From: Colwellia sp.
GTDB taxonomy: Bacteria; Pseudomonadota; Gammaproteobacteria; Enterobacterales; Alteromonadaceae
NCBI GenBank assembly: GCA_002733765.1
Contig: NVWU01000017.1
Location: forward strand, 33,535-97,534
Direction of reading: 5' to 3'
Length of the DNA: 64,000 nt
Shown here: piece by piece, positions 38,202-47,416 of the stretch
How the letters are laid out: each line of letters begins with the position of its first letter
How positions within the stretch are numbered: the first letter of the stretch is position 1
Notes under the pieces: generated by a model
Seen by the model: only the letters and a program-made list of their open reading frames with translations
Database searches by the model: none
What the model was told of the DNA's origin: nothing
Made by a program: the position numbers and the translations under genes

Positions 38202-39464
38202 CTATTTAGCTGCTGAATGCTTCCAGTCAAAGCCACTTGGGTGTTGAAATACTCGTATATCGAAATGTGGCGCTATAGCAAAAAGATGATCGAACATGTC
38301 AGCTTGTATCGCTTCATAGGCAACCCAATCAGTCGTATTGGCAAAACAATATATCTCTAAAGGCAAGCCACTCGCTGTCGCCGGTAATTGTCTCACCATG
38401 CAAGTTAAATCGTTGCGTATATGATTATTTTGATTCAAATACATTTCAATATACGCACGAAAAGTTCCAATATTTGTCAATTGACGCATATTAAGTTTGG
38501 TTAATGCCTCATCCTGAACCACACTCGAATCAAGTAATTCATGTTCTACCGCAAGCTGCTTCTTTTTATCCGTTAAATAACTTTTTAATAAAGTGGTATT
38601 TACTAAGAAATCTATTTTTTCTAAACTATAAAAATCAATACTGGCAATATCAACAATTATTGTACGTTTAATACGCCTTGCGCCAGTATGATACATATTA
38701 CGCCAGTTTTTAAAAGAATCACTAATTAATGCATAAGTCGGTATTGTAGTGATTGTTTTATCAAAATTTTGCACTTTTACCGTACTTAAGCCAATTTCAA
38801 TCACATCACCATCAGCGCCATACTTTGGTAATTCAATCCAATCTCCAGCAACCACCATTTTGTTAGCTGAAATTTGAATGCTAGCAACCAAGCCTTTAAT
38901 CGTATCTTGAAATATTAACAGTAAAACCGCAGTCAGCGCGCCTAAACCGCTTAGTAAATATATCGGAGAACGGTCAATAATAAGCGCCACAATAATAATA
39001 GCAGTCACTAAATAGACCACTAACTTAATCACCTGAATGATGGAGTTAAGTGGAAGATAACGCTGCTTAGCACTTTCACGATACAAGCTTTTACTTACAT
39101 TAAGCACGGCACTAATAGATTGCGCTATTTGAAAAACTAAGAGTACCTTCGCTAAAATCACCAACAACTTAGCCAGTAAAATACCATCGGGTAGAATTAA
39201 TGGTGTTAAAAATAGCACTAAGATAAAGGGTAATAATAACGTTAAACGGCTTAATACTTTATGTTCGATTAAGGCGTTATCCCACGTGTTTTTTGTTTTT
39301 AAAATGAGCTTAGTTACCACCCTAAGCAGATGATTTTTAACTAAATAATAACTAACGGCAGAAATAAACAAGATAAGAAATAAGCCAATACCAATAGCAC
39401 TTGTTTCAATATAGCTAGATTTTACACCCTGCTCTATCAACCATGTTTTTATTAACTCATTCAT
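38202..39464 (-). CDS. ybdG: MscS-family mechanosensitive channel, YbdG-like
   Basis: The 420-residue protein has five N-terminal membrane helices, then the MscS pore helix and beta domain: GLGALTAVLLLIFQDTIKGLVASIQI, followed by GDWIELPKYGADGDVIEIGLSTVKVQNFDKTI. It matches E. coli YbdG (415 residues; miniconductance channel, osmotic role) in length and layout, including the long C-terminal domain. It lies 17 bases after the acyltransferase gene on the same strand, so the two are probably co-transcribed. Confidence 0.88.
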   Translation of the reverse strand: MNELIKTWLIEQGVKSSYIETSAIGIGLFLILFISAVSYYLVKNHLLRVVTKLILKTKNTWDNALIEHKVLSRLTLLLPFILVLFLTPLILPDGILLAKLLVILAKVLLVFQIAQSISAVLNVSKSLYRESAKQRYLPLNSIIQVIKLVVYLVTAIIIVALIIDRSPIYLLSGLGALTAVLLLIFQDTIKGLVASIQISANKMVVAGDWIELPKYGADGDVIEIGLSTVKVQNFDKTITTIPTYALISDSFKNWRNMYHTGARRIKRTIIVDIASIDFYSLEKIDFLVNTTLLKSYLTDKKKQLAVEHELLDSSVVQDEALTKLNMRQLTNIGTFRAYIEMYLNQNNHIRNDLTCMVRQLPATASGLPLEIYCFANTTDWVAYEAIQADMFDHLFAIAPHFDIRVFQHPSGFDWKHSAAK

Positions 39465-39481
39465 TTATTGTCCTTTAAACT

Positions 39482-40384
39482 TTATTTGCCCGTTGTTTTT
39501 TGCATCATATTATTAAGCCTAACATCTTTATTATGCCAAAATTGTATTAACCATTTTTGAAAATAAATTTTAAAGTTGCGATCGTTAAAATAATCACCCG
39601 TTAGCTCTTTTGTGATTTCAATAGTATGTACTTCCACTTGCACTTTTTTAACGCGACCATATAAAAAATCAACAAATGTTGGAATGCCGTCAGGATAATA
39701 GATGGTGACATCAACAATAGTATTTAAATGTTCTCCCATGGCATCAAGCACAAAAGCGATACCACCCGCTTTAGGTTTAAGTAAATGATTAAAGGGTGAG
39801 TTTTGCTTATTATATTTTTCTTGAGTATAGCGTGTACCTTCAATGAAACTCATCACACTAACCGGCTTATGCTTAAATTTAGCACAGGCTTTGCGAGTAG
39901 TTTCTAAATCCTTACCTTTTAAATGAGGGTTTTTTCGTAAAAATGATTGGCTATAGCGTTTCATAAAAGGAAAGTCTAGTGCCCACCAGGCCAACCCTAA
40001 AATAGGAACATAAATTAGTTCTTTTTTTAAAAAAAACTTTAAAAAGGGAATATGCCCATGCAAAACACGCTGTAGCACCAAAATATCAACCCAGCTTTGA
40101 TGATTTGCTAAGACCAAATACCAATCTTTTTTATTTAACTCTTCTAACCCTGTGACCTGAATGTCAACCTGAGTAAATAACTTCTGATTGAGCGTATTCA
40201 TGGCAACCCAGCTGCTTGCCATTAAATCTAACAAATAACTAAAAGCTTTTTGAGAGCATTTAATTGGTATTAGTGCCTTAAGTAAGGAAAAAACTAAAAT
40301 AGGCAGCAACCAAAAAATAGTATTTAAGGTATATAGTATCAGCGACAAAAGGCCAATAAATTTAGCTGGAAGAAAATTAAGCAT
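39482..40384 (-). CDS. yihG: 1-acylglycerol-3-phosphate acyltransferase family protein, YihG-like
   Basis: A 300-residue membrane-bound LPLAT enzyme. The NHQSWVD motif (HX4D catalytic pair) lies at about residues 93-99, followed by KKELIYVPILGLAWWALDFPFM and the second block MSFIEGTRYT. Two hydrophobic segments precede it. This is the YihG/YihG-like branch, which adds acyl chains to lysophosphatidate. The gene pair with a mechanosensitive channel suggests a membrane-maintenance role. Confidence 0.88.
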   Translation of the reverse strand: MLNFLPAKFIGLLSLILYTLNTIFWLLPILVFSLLKALIPIKCSQKAFSYLLDLMASSWVAMNTLNQKLFTQVDIQVTGLEELNKKDWYLVLANHQSWVDILVLQRVLHGHIPFLKFFLKKELIYVPILGLAWWALDFPFMKRYSQSFLRKNPHLKGKDLETTRKACAKFKHKPVSVMSFIEGTRYTQEKYNKQNSPFNHLLKPKAGGIAFVLDAMGEHLNTIVDVTIYYPDGIPTFVDFLYGRVKKVQVEVHTIEITKELTGDYFNDRNFKIYFQKWLIQFWHNKDVRLNNMMQKTTGK

Positions 40385-40588
40385 GGATAATTTTTAACAA
40401 AAATTATGATAATAGCCTTATTTAATCATGCTTTAAGTTGGGACTCAAACTACTTTATTTAAGTCATTTCACTATTATTTAGATAGCTCTGCAATAAAGC
40501 GATTAAAAAGCACTATTTTGTCTGCTGTTTTAACTTGTTAAGCCAACAGTTTGGTTGTAATTATTGCTGCAATCCCGCATGCTATCTG

Positions 40589-40640
40589 TACCCAAACCAC
40601 CTCAATATACGGGTTTAGCCATATTGAGGTGATTTGGGTA
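40589..40640. repeat. Imperfect 20-bp inverted repeat (possible interspersed palindromic element)
   Basis: The arms at 40589-40608 and 40621-40640 pair with one mismatch around a 12-base loop, giving a strong hairpin beginning TACCCAAA and ending TTTGGGTA. There is no T-tract on the plus strand, so it does not look like a terminator. It lies 24 bases before proB and resembles REP/MITE-type elements, but no second copy is in the window. Confidence 0.7.
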
Positions 40641-40663
40641 TAAGTATTGTAATAGGAGTAATA

Positions 40664-41761
40664 ATGAATTTTAATCGAGCTGTAATCAAAGTGGGTAGTG
40701 CCTTAGTTGCACCCACACAAAAAGGTTGTAGCGGAAAATATATCTTAGCCATCTCGCAATTTATTACTAAATGCCAACAGCAAGGTAAAGAAATAATTTT
40801 AGTCTCTTCTGGTGGTGTTGCTGCTGGACGAAGTCTTATTCATCATGGTTCGCCTAAGCTATCTGTTGCTACAAAAAAAGCAATGTCGAGCGTTGGCCAA
40901 ATGCAAATGATGGCCAATTGGCAACGTTTTTTTGATATTCCCTGTAGCCAAATTTTGATTACGCAAGATGATTTAGAAGACAGAAGACGCTTTATAAGCA
41001 TAAAAAAAACCATTAATATTCAATTAGCTAACGGTGTGCTGCCTATAGTTAATGAAAATGACACTATTACTACGGAAGATTTAACCGTAGGCGATAACGA
41101 CAATCTTGCCGCTTTAGTTGCACAAGTTTGTGGCGCAGATAGTTTATTTATACTAAGTGACATTGACGGTGTTTTCACCAAAGATCCAAAAGTAAATGAC
41201 GATGCAGTGCTTATTCCCCAAATTGATACCATCACTGATGAAATATATGCCATGGCGGGCACAAGTCGAAACCATTTGGCTACTGGCGGTATGAAAACAA
41301 AAATTCAAGCCGCTGAAAAAGCAGTTGAACATGGTATTAACACCTACATTCTTAATGGTACACGTAGCGAGGTATTTTCTTCACTATTAAAGCAAATAAA
41401 TCCCGGTACTCACTTTGTAGCAGATAAAAACATTATTACCGCGAAAAAGCATTGGCTCAAACACACACGAAAAAGTCAGGGTAAAATTATTTTAGATAGC
41501 GGTGCTGTTAATGCTTTATTAAATAAAGGTGCTTCATTGCTCCCTGCGGGTATTAAAGCAATAGAAAACACCTTTAAAGCAGGTGAATCAGTTGATTTAA
41601 TTGATCATCAAAACAAAAGTATTATTGCCAAGGGCATATGTTTATATGGTCATCATGATTTACGACGTATCATGGGTAAGCACAGCGATGATATCGTTAC
41701 CATACTAGGTCATAACCATGGCGCCGTTGTGGTTCATCGTGATGATATGGTAATTTTATAA
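40664..41761 (+). CDS. proB: Glutamate 5-kinase ProB
   Basis: First enzyme of proline synthesis: phosphorylates glutamate to glutamyl-5-phosphate. It is an amino-acid kinase domain (about residues 1-255: KVGSALVAP, SSGGVAAGR, NENDTI, FGDND-like VGDNDNLAALVA, SDIDGVF, GTGGM-like ATGGMKTKIQAA) followed by a PUA domain (about 275-365). The start was set at ATG 40664, preceded by AGGAG; a GTATAAG-region start 30 bases earlier has no support. Feedback inhibition by proline is the known control. Confidence 0.95.
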   Translation: MNFNRAVIKVGSALVAPTQKGCSGKYILAISQFITKCQQQGKEIILVSSGGVAAGRSLIHHGSPKLSVATKKAMSSVGQMQMMANWQRFFDIPCSQILITQDDLEDRRRFISIKKTINIQLANGVLPIVNENDTITTEDLTVGDNDNLAALVAQVCGADSLFILSDIDGVFTKDPKVNDDAVLIPQIDTITDEIYAMAGTSRNHLATGGMKTKIQAAEKAVEHGINTYILNGTRSEVFSSLLKQINPGTHFVADKNIITAKKHWLKHTRKSQGKIILDSGAVNALLNKGASLLPAGIKAIENTFKAGESVDLIDHQNKSIIAKGICLYGHHDLRRIMGKHSDDIVTILGHNHGAVVVHRDDMVIL

Positions 41762-41961
41762 TACCGTCAGATTAATTAAGTGCTCAAAACTCAATGAAAA
41801 TAGATTTTCAAGTGCAATACGCATGATTGAGTAATAGCTTGCTATTAAGATTGAACGCAACGCCGACATTGGAGGTTGACCTCCTTTGCAGATGATTCAA
41901 TAATTAATGTAATTAGTATAAATATTAAAAATTGTTCAAATAATTAAATAAAGAGTAAATA
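41762..41961. other. proB-proA spacer with two small hairpins
   Basis: The 200-base spacer holds two perfect short palindromes: TAATAGC-TT-GCTATTA (41832-41847) and GGAGGT-TG-ACCTCC (41871-41884). Neither has a T-tract. They may be part of a repeated element or affect mRNA processing between proB and proA. Confidence 0.4.
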
Positions 41962-43218
41962 ATGTCCGCATTTAATATGGCAGTAATGGCTGCTCAAGCA
42001 AAAAAAGCGAGCCGAGTTACGGCTCAATTAACTACTATTGAAAAAAATCTTTTATTAAACGCTATCGCTGATTCTATTGAAGCAAACAGTGCATTAATTA
42101 TTAGTGAAAATGGCAAAGACATTGATGCTGGCCGAGCTAAGGGATTAAGTGATGCGATGCTTGATAGGCTATTACTTACCACACAACGAGTAAAAGATAT
42201 CAGTGCAGCCATTAGAGAAATAATTGCACTATCTGATCCTGTCGGCAACATAGCCAACTTGTCATTACGCCCTAACGGTATGCAAGTTGGCAAAATGCGC
42301 ATTCCTTTAGGTGTTATTGCGATGATTTACGAAGCCCGTCCAAACGTAACGGCTGAATCGGCCGCTTTATGCATTAAATCAGGCAATGCGGTTATTTTAC
42401 GTGGCGGCTCAGAGGCTATTCATTCTAACTTAGCGTTAGCAAACTGTTTACATCAAGTGATTGAACAGCAAGGCTTTGATAAAAATGTTGTTAGTGTTAT
42501 CCCAGATACTAGTCGTGGCATCATCGAAGAATTATTAAAACAAAAAGACACTATTGATTTAGTCATTCCTCGCGGCGGCGAAGGTTTAATTCGTTATGTT
42601 ACTGAAAATAGCCAAATTCCAGTTATTCAACATTTTAAAGGTGTTTGTCACTTGTTTATTGATAAATCAGCCGATTTAACCAAAGCAGTTAACATTTTAG
42701 TCAACGGTAAAACCCAAAAGCCAAGCGCTTGCAATGCTTTTGAAACGCTATTAGTACATCAAGATATTAGTAAACAATTCTTACCATTAGCAGCTAAGGC
42801 ACTTGCCGAAGCAGCGCAAGTAAAAGTACACGCGTGCGAAAACAGTATTAATTACTTTGACGGTGCTCAATTAGCCACAATTGACGATTATCACGCAGAA
42901 TACCTAGCGCAAGAAATCGCAATTAAAGTGGTCAATAGCTTTGATGATGCAGTTAGTCATATTAATGAATACACTTCAGATCATACTGAAGTTATCGTCA
43001 CGCAAGATATATCCCGTAGCCAAGCATTTATACGTCAAATAAACTCATCAGTTGTCATGGTTAACGCCTCTTCTCGCTTTTCTGATGGCAATCAATTAGG
43101 TTTAGGCTCTGAAATTGGTATCTCCACTAGTAAATTACATGCTTATGGGCCGATGGGATTAGAAGCACTCACGACAGAGAAATTTGTCGTCTACGGTGAT
43201 GGGCAAGTTCGTAGCTAA
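41962..43218 (+). CDS. proA: Gamma-glutamyl phosphate reductase ProA
   Basis: Second enzyme of proline synthesis: NADPH-dependent reduction of glutamyl-5-phosphate to the semialdehyde. The 418-residue aldehyde-dehydrogenase-fold protein has the catalytic Cys257 (KPSACNAFET), YEARPNVT, ILRGGSEA and the C-terminal LGLGSEIGISTSK…GPMGLEALTTEK. A second, diverged copy of the last 70 bases follows the stop codon. It belongs with proB. Confidence 0.95.
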   Translation: MSAFNMAVMAAQAKKASRVTAQLTTIEKNLLLNAIADSIEANSALIISENGKDIDAGRAKGLSDAMLDRLLLTTQRVKDISAAIREIIALSDPVGNIANLSLRPNGMQVGKMRIPLGVIAMIYEARPNVTAESAALCIKSGNAVILRGGSEAIHSNLALANCLHQVIEQQGFDKNVVSVIPDTSRGIIEELLKQKDTIDLVIPRGGEGLIRYVTENSQIPVIQHFKGVCHLFIDKSADLTKAVNILVNGKTQKPSACNAFETLLVHQDISKQFLPLAAKALAEAAQVKVHACENSINYFDGAQLATIDDYHAEYLAQEIAIKVVNSFDDAVSHINEYTSDHTEVIVTQDISRSQAFIRQINSSVVMVNASSRFSDGNQLGLGSEIGISTSKLHAYGPMGLEALTTEKFVVYGDGQVRS

Positions 43219-43228
43219 TAATAAGCAG

Positions 43229-43329
43229 TATGCTTATGGGGCTCACATAGGGATTAGAAGCACTGACAACAGAGAAGTTTGTCGTCTACGGTGATGGAAA
43301 ATTAGAACATAATTTATTCTTTCTAGGTT
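43229..43329 (+). pseudogene. Duplicated, diverged 3' end of proA
   Basis: About 70 bases (43229-43297) repeat the end of proA. The piece that still reads in frame is GLEALTTEKFVVYGDG, identical to ProA residues near the C-terminus, then an alternative ending KLEHNLFFLG and TAG at 43327. Third positions differ (CTC/CTG, ACG/ACA, AAA/AAG) while the amino acids do not. A 4-base insertion upstream breaks the frame. It is a leftover tail, not a gene. Confidence 0.85.
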
Positions 43330-43350
43330 AGGCTTTGCTGATCTTTCGCG

Positions 43351-43394
43351 AATTATAAAGGTAGGCAGTTATCGCCTACCTTTATAATTTTTAC
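43351..43394 (+). terminator. Terminator behind proA, overlapping the next gene's end
   Basis: AATTATAAAGGTAGGC (43351-43366) pairs perfectly with GCCTACCTTTATAATT (43374-43389), followed by TTT on the plus strand. The right arm also encodes the last residues of the convergent minus-strand gene. Confidence 0.75.
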
Positions 43395-43770
43395 CCACAT
43401 ACGGCTTTTGCTTGGTAATACTAAGCGCTAAACGCTGCGGCCATTCGCCTTGGTGCTGTTGTTGGCAAGCCTCTTCACTGTCAAAATGTACCTGCTGCTT
43501 AATATTTTTCACCACTACGCCAACATTCAATAATTGCTTTTGAATGGCATTACGTAATAATTTATCTTGTTGTTGCGCTTTCATTACCTCTACCTCAGTT
43601 TCTGTCTCAAAAACACAAGTTATCACTAAGCTGGCAGGAAAATTAGTATAGTTCGCCCGATGAGTAAGCCAAACAAAGCCTGACACTTCATGTAATGAAG
43701 CCTCACAAGCAATGGTTAGCGCTTTACATACATTATTATCAATTTTTTGACTGGTTTTATTTAACTTCAA
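43369..43770 (-). CDS. Conserved hypothetical protein, sometimes labelled Fis-like
   Basis: A 133-residue protein with the pattern VCKALTIACEASLHEVSGFVWLTH, FPASLVITCVF, then a helix and HFDSEEACQQQHQGEW near the end. Similar proteins occur in Shewanella and Vibrio and are often labelled Fis family transcriptional regulator, but no Fis helix-turn-helix is visible, so that label is doubtful. It is divergent from the yegD locus. The function is unknown. Confidence 0.7.
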   Translation of the reverse strand: MKLNKTSQKIDNNVCKALTIACEASLHEVSGFVWLTHRANYTNFPASLVITCVFETETEVEVMKAQQQDKLLRNAIQKQLLNVGVVVKNIKQQVHFDSEEACQQQHQGEWPQRLALSITKQKPYVGKNYKGRR

Positions 43771-43891
43771 CTTAATGCCTACTCTGATAAAATTTTATTA
43801 CCCCTATTTTAACGTATTAAAGCGCTTGTGCCTAAGTGATTATCTAAGTATGCTACGCGACCATTTTAATGTTCGAGTAGTAAAAGAATTA

Positions 43892-45250
43892 ATGATAGGT
43901 TTTGATTACGGCACATCAAATTGTAGTGTTGCCAAAATGCATAATGGTCAACCAGAAATATTACAACTCGTTAATGGCAGTAAAACCATAGCATCTAATT
44001 TATACGCGCCTGATCGTGACATTATCTGTCATTGGTTATGCCAGCAGCTTTCCAGCAAACAGCAAAAAATATTCAAAGGCATACGTGCTCCGCAATTACA
44101 AAAAAGCCAAAGGGCATTACGTGAATTAACCTTTGACGGCATTGATACTGAATTAATATTTGGTCAAGCCGCGCTTGATAAGTATTTGGAAGATCCTGAA
44201 GAAGGCTACTACATTAAATCGCCAAAGTCGTTTCTAGGTGCTAGCGGTTTAGCTCCCATGCAAATTCAACTCTTTGAAGACATGGTTGCCGTCATGATGA
44301 GTAATGTAAAAACCTTAACGGAAGCGAAATTAGGCCATACAGTGGAGAAAACCGTCATTGGACGCCCCATCAACTTTCAAGGATTGAACGGCGAAGAAAG
44401 TAACCGTCAAGCCATTGAAGTATTAACTAATGCCGCCAAACGTGTTGGTTTCAAAGAGGTTGAATTTCAATTTGAGCCGGTTGCGGCAGGCTTTGAGTTT
44501 GAAGCTAGCTTAACAAAAGAAACTAAAGTGTTAGTGGTAGATATTGGTGGTGGTACCAGTGATTGTTCAATGCTATTAATGGGGCCTAAACTCAAAGAAA
44601 ACAATTGCCGACTAGAACATTTGCTAGCGCATAGTGGGGTTCGTATCGCCGGCAATGACTTTGATATTCAATTAGCTTTACAGGGCATTATGCCAAGCTT
44701 GGGTATGAATGGTTTATTGAAAACGGGTAAAACCCTGCCTACTAGCAGTTTTTTTCAAGCATTAGCAATCAATAATATCAATGCACAAACCGAGTTCTAT
44801 AGCGCAAAAAATAGACGCGATTTAATACAACTGTCACGAGATGCTAAAGAGAGCAATATTGTAGAGCGCTTAGTCACAGTACATGACCATAAATTAAGTT
44901 ATCAATTAGTGAATGCGGCTGAGCAAGCCAAAATTGCTTTGTCGGAGTATAATCAACAAACGATTGATTTACATGATGTCTGTGAGCAACTTAGTGTAGA
45001 CGTGAATAGAGAAACATTACGCTTGGCCAATAAACGTACATTAAGAAGTATTGGCGAATTAATGCACTCAGCCGTTGCACAAGCTCAGTGCCAGCCAGAT
45101 GTGATTTTTGTTACCGGTGGTACGGCAAAATCGCCAATATTAAGTGAATTTTTGCAGCAACAAATGCCTAATATTCCAATTGTTGTGGGTGATCATTTTG
45201 GTAGCGTCACCGCCGGATTAGCGCGTTGGGCAGAAAGAATATATAGATAA
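43892..45250 (+). CDS. yegD: Hsp70-family protein YegD
   Basis: An actin-fold ATPase related to DnaK but without the substrate-binding domain. It has the phosphate-1 motif IGFDYGTSNCSVA at the N-terminus, VVDIGGGTSDCSML (phosphate 2) and FVTGGTAKSP (adenosine site). Starting at ATG 43892 gives 452 residues and the MIGFDYGT N-terminus seen in E. coli YegD (450). The longer frame from 43775 adds 39 residues overlapping the divergent promoter region. Its cellular client is not known. Confidence 0.9.
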   Translation: MIGFDYGTSNCSVAKMHNGQPEILQLVNGSKTIASNLYAPDRDIICHWLCQQLSSKQQKIFKGIRAPQLQKSQRALRELTFDGIDTELIFGQAALDKYLEDPEEGYYIKSPKSFLGASGLAPMQIQLFEDMVAVMMSNVKTLTEAKLGHTVEKTVIGRPINFQGLNGEESNRQAIEVLTNAAKRVGFKEVEFQFEPVAAGFEFEASLTKETKVLVVDIGGGTSDCSMLLMGPKLKENNCRLEHLLAHSGVRIAGNDFDIQLALQGIMPSLGMNGLLKTGKTLPTSSFFQALAINNINAQTEFYSAKNRRDLIQLSRDAKESNIVERLVTVHDHKLSYQLVNAAEQAKIALSEYNQQTIDLHDVCEQLSVDVNRETLRLANKRTLRSIGELMHSAVAQAQCQPDVIFVTGGTAKSPILSEFLQQQMPNIPIVVGDHFGSVTAGLARWAERIYR

Positions 45251-45263
45251 AAATAAAAAAACT

Positions 45264-45303
45264 AAGCACTGCACTATATTAACTGGAAAATAGTGCAGTG
45301 CTT
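45264..45303 (-). terminator. Strong hairpin terminator between yegD and nfeD
   Basis: AAGCACTGCACTAT (45264-45277) and its exact complement (45290-45303) form a perfect 14-bp stem. The minus strand continues with a T-rich tract, so it ends the qmcA-nfeD transcript; it can also act on the convergent yegD mRNA. Confidence 0.85.
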
Positions 45304-45317
45304 AAACCCTACAGATA

Positions 45318-45785
45318 TTATTGGTTATTTATTGGTTTAACTAACATGGTATTACCTGTTATCGCCGCTATTTCGCACTGACTTTGTGCAGTTATTAACG
45401 CCACATTAGCATCATCAGCTAAACGTGCTTGCCAATTTATGCCTGAATAACGAATAGACCCTGCTGTCACGGTAATATCGGCACTTACCAGTACCTGTAA
45501 ACCCACCATATCACTGGAGTTGTCGGTTTTTCCTTTTGAGTTTTGCAGTGACTTCAATGGCCTCCATAAAATAACCGAGACTAAGGCGGTTAATAAGCCA
45601 ACCGTCAATATTTCACTTTGCCAACCATCAACAACACCAACACTAACTAAAAAACCGGTAATCAAGCTGGCAATAGCAAAAAACAATAACGGACCACTCA
45701 AGCCCATTATGCTCAGTTCCATCACAAAACTAATGCCGGCAATTAAGTACCATAAGTGATCGGGGTTTTCTAAAAAATATTCCAT
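45318..45785 (-). CDS. NfeD-family membrane protein
   Basis: A 155-residue short NfeD: N-terminal helices (about residues 10-75) and a C-terminal OB-fold (GLQVLVSADITVTAGSIRYSGINWQARL). The family is nearly always encoded next to a stomatin/SPFH gene, as here, and helps to organise detergent-resistant membrane patches. It lies 46 bases after qmcA in one operon. It equals E. coli YbbK's partner YbbJ in position. Confidence 0.88.
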   Translation of the reverse strand: MEYFLENPDHLWYLIAGISFVMELSIMGLSGPLLFFAIASLITGFLVSVGVVDGWQSEILTVGLLTALVSVILWRPLKSLQNSKGKTDNSSDMVGLQVLVSADITVTAGSIRYSGINWQARLADDANVALITAQSQCEIAAITGNTMLVKPINNQ

Positions 45786-45831
45786 AAAACCTCATTGAGA
45801 AAATAAAAGAGCCAAATATAGGCTCCAGAAA

Positions 45832-46809
45832 TTAACTAGGTAACTTTAAACTACTTGATACCGCAATGGCTTGTGCTACCGTGTTAGCAATATTATCACT
45901 GGTTTTACCATCGGTAAGTACCACTGTACTATCACTAGCAATAGCTTGATGCGCTGTAATTGCATTTTGAGCTAGTGTTAACATTACCGCTGATTGGCCT
46001 CTTTCTGTATTAGCTACATTACCTACGACTTCTAATGCACCAGCATCTGCCTCTGCAACTAAACGTATGGCTTCAGCTTTACCCATTGCAGTAAGAATTT
46101 GTGACTCTTTTGACGCTTCAGCTGCTAGCACTTGTTCAGCTTTTGCCGCTTCGGCATCGAGTACACGGGCTCGTTTTTTACCTTCAGCCTCAGTGATTGC
46201 TGCACTTTTCACTCCTTCTGCGGTTAAAATAACTGAGCGCTTTTCACGCTCGGCAGTCATTTGCTTTTCCATATCTTCGCGAATAGTTTGCGGCGGCGTA
46301 ATATCTTTAATTTCATAACGAGTCACCATCACGCCCCAAGGTGCAGTCGCTTCAGTCATAGCGGTTAAAATTTTGGCATTAATAGCATCACGATTTTGAA
46401 AACATTCATCTAACTCCATTGAACCAATGGCATTACGCATAGTCGTCATAGCAAGCTGAGTTACCGATAACTTATAATCGGAAATATTGTTCGTTGCAGC
46501 GCCCGCATCAGTAACCTTCATAAACAAAATACCATCAATTTCTAAAGTAATATTGTCTTTAGTGATGGCAGGTTGTGCAATGATTTCTAGTGATTGCTCT
46601 TTCAAGTTACGATCAGCAGCAACCGATTGCACGTAAGGGATAATAAAATTTAAACCCGCAGATAACGTTTTGCTATATTTACCTAAGGTATAAATAACAT
46701 AACCGCGGTTTTGAGGGACAAAATAAATGCCCTTTTTCAAGGTATACAAAATAACGATAGTTAGCCACAATACGGGGCTAGTTAGTATACTTTCTGCAAT
46801 GTTTTCCAT
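45832..46809 (-). CDS. qmcA: SPFH/stomatin-family protein QmcA
   Basis: A 325-residue membrane-anchored band-7 protein: one N-terminal helix (about residues 11-26), an SPFH domain beginning VPQNRGYVIYTLGKYSKTL, then a long Ala/Glu-rich coiled coil (about 185-260) ending in AEADAGALEVV-type repeats. It forms oligomeric cages in the membrane and modulates quality control. It pairs with the adjacent nfeD. Other names are YbbK and stomatin-like protein. Confidence 0.9.
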   Translation of the reverse strand: MENIAESILTSPVLWLTIVILYTLKKGIYFVPQNRGYVIYTLGKYSKTLSAGLNFIIPYVQSVAADRNLKEQSLEIIAQPAITKDNITLEIDGILFMKVTDAGAATNNISDYKLSVTQLAMTTMRNAIGSMELDECFQNRDAINAKILTAMTEATAPWGVMVTRYEIKDITPPQTIREDMEKQMTAEREKRSVILTAEGVKSAAITEAEGKKRARVLDAEAAKAEQVLAAEASKESQILTAMGKAEAIRLVAEADAGALEVVGNVANTERGQSAVMLTLAQNAITAHQAIASDSTVVLTDGKTSDNIANTVAQAIAVSSSLKLPS

Positions 46810-46895
46810 ATGTTTATACGCCTTTAGTGATAATTGTTTTCATCGAAGTAAGTTAATTGACTCTTTAGCTGAAAGCAACTTATATTATGTATCAA

Positions 46896-46927
46896 AAAAC
46901 CCAATGCTAAACTGAACATTGGGTTTT
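46896..46927 (-). terminator. Rho-independent terminator of ppnP
   Basis: AAAACCCAATG (46896-46906) pairs exactly with CATTGGGTTTT (46917-46927). The minus strand continues into T residues. It lies about 55 bases beyond the ppnP stop. Confidence 0.8.
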
Positions 46928-46980
46928 AATAAAAACTATTTATTTTCTCGTCTTACTCATCTTATAAAAGACGAATAAAA

Positions 46981-47298
46981 TTATTCACTAATATAGGTAC
47001 AGCAATAGTCAACAAGTGTTTTGGCCTTAATTTCAAACGCGCTGCTTGCTGGCACATAAAAAGACTCGCCAGCTTTAATGGTTTGCCAATCACTATTTCC
47101 CGGTAATAAAATTTCACAATCACCCGCAGTTATTTCCATTAACTCTTTTTCGTTCGTAGCAAATTTATAGTCGCCCGGCATCATAATGCCCAAGGTTTTA
47201 AAGCTACCGTCGCTAAAGGTGATTTTTCGACTAGTGACTTTGCCATCAAAATAAATATTGGCTTCTGCATTTATTGTTACATTAGTAAATTCAGTCAT
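46981..47298 (-). CDS. ppnP: Pyrimidine/purine nucleoside phosphorylase PpnP
   Basis: A 105-residue cupin (DUF1255) of the PpnP/YaiE family that cleaves nucleosides with phosphate. Family features include NVTINAEANIYFDGKVTSR, TLGIMMPGDYKF and PGNSDWQTIKAGESFYVPA. Full length. It is monocistronic, with its own terminator. Confidence 0.93.
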   Translation of the reverse strand: MTEFTNVTINAEANIYFDGKVTSRKITFSDGSFKTLGIMMPGDYKFATNEKELMEITAGDCEILLPGNSDWQTIKAGESFYVPASSAFEIKAKTLVDYCCTYISE

Positions 47299-47361
47299 GG
47301 TTATCTCTTATTAAAAAATTTAGTTTTACTGACTTTTGCTCCATTAATTAATGGAGCGGGT

Positions 47362-47398
47362 ATAAAAAAAGGTACATAACTATAAAGCTAGTACCTTT
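47362..47398 (-). terminator. Rho-independent terminator of ilvC
   Basis: AAAGGTAC (47368-47375) pairs with GTACCTTT (47391-47398). On the minus strand the stem is followed by seven T. It lies about 18 bases past the ilvC stop. Confidence 0.8.
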
Positions 47399-47416
47399 GT
47401 TTGCCTGAAAGTGAAG

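Noticed and set aside
43369..43770. Annotation as a Fis-family transcription factor
   Set aside because: No Fis-type helix-turn-helix is visible; the label appears to be an inherited database name.
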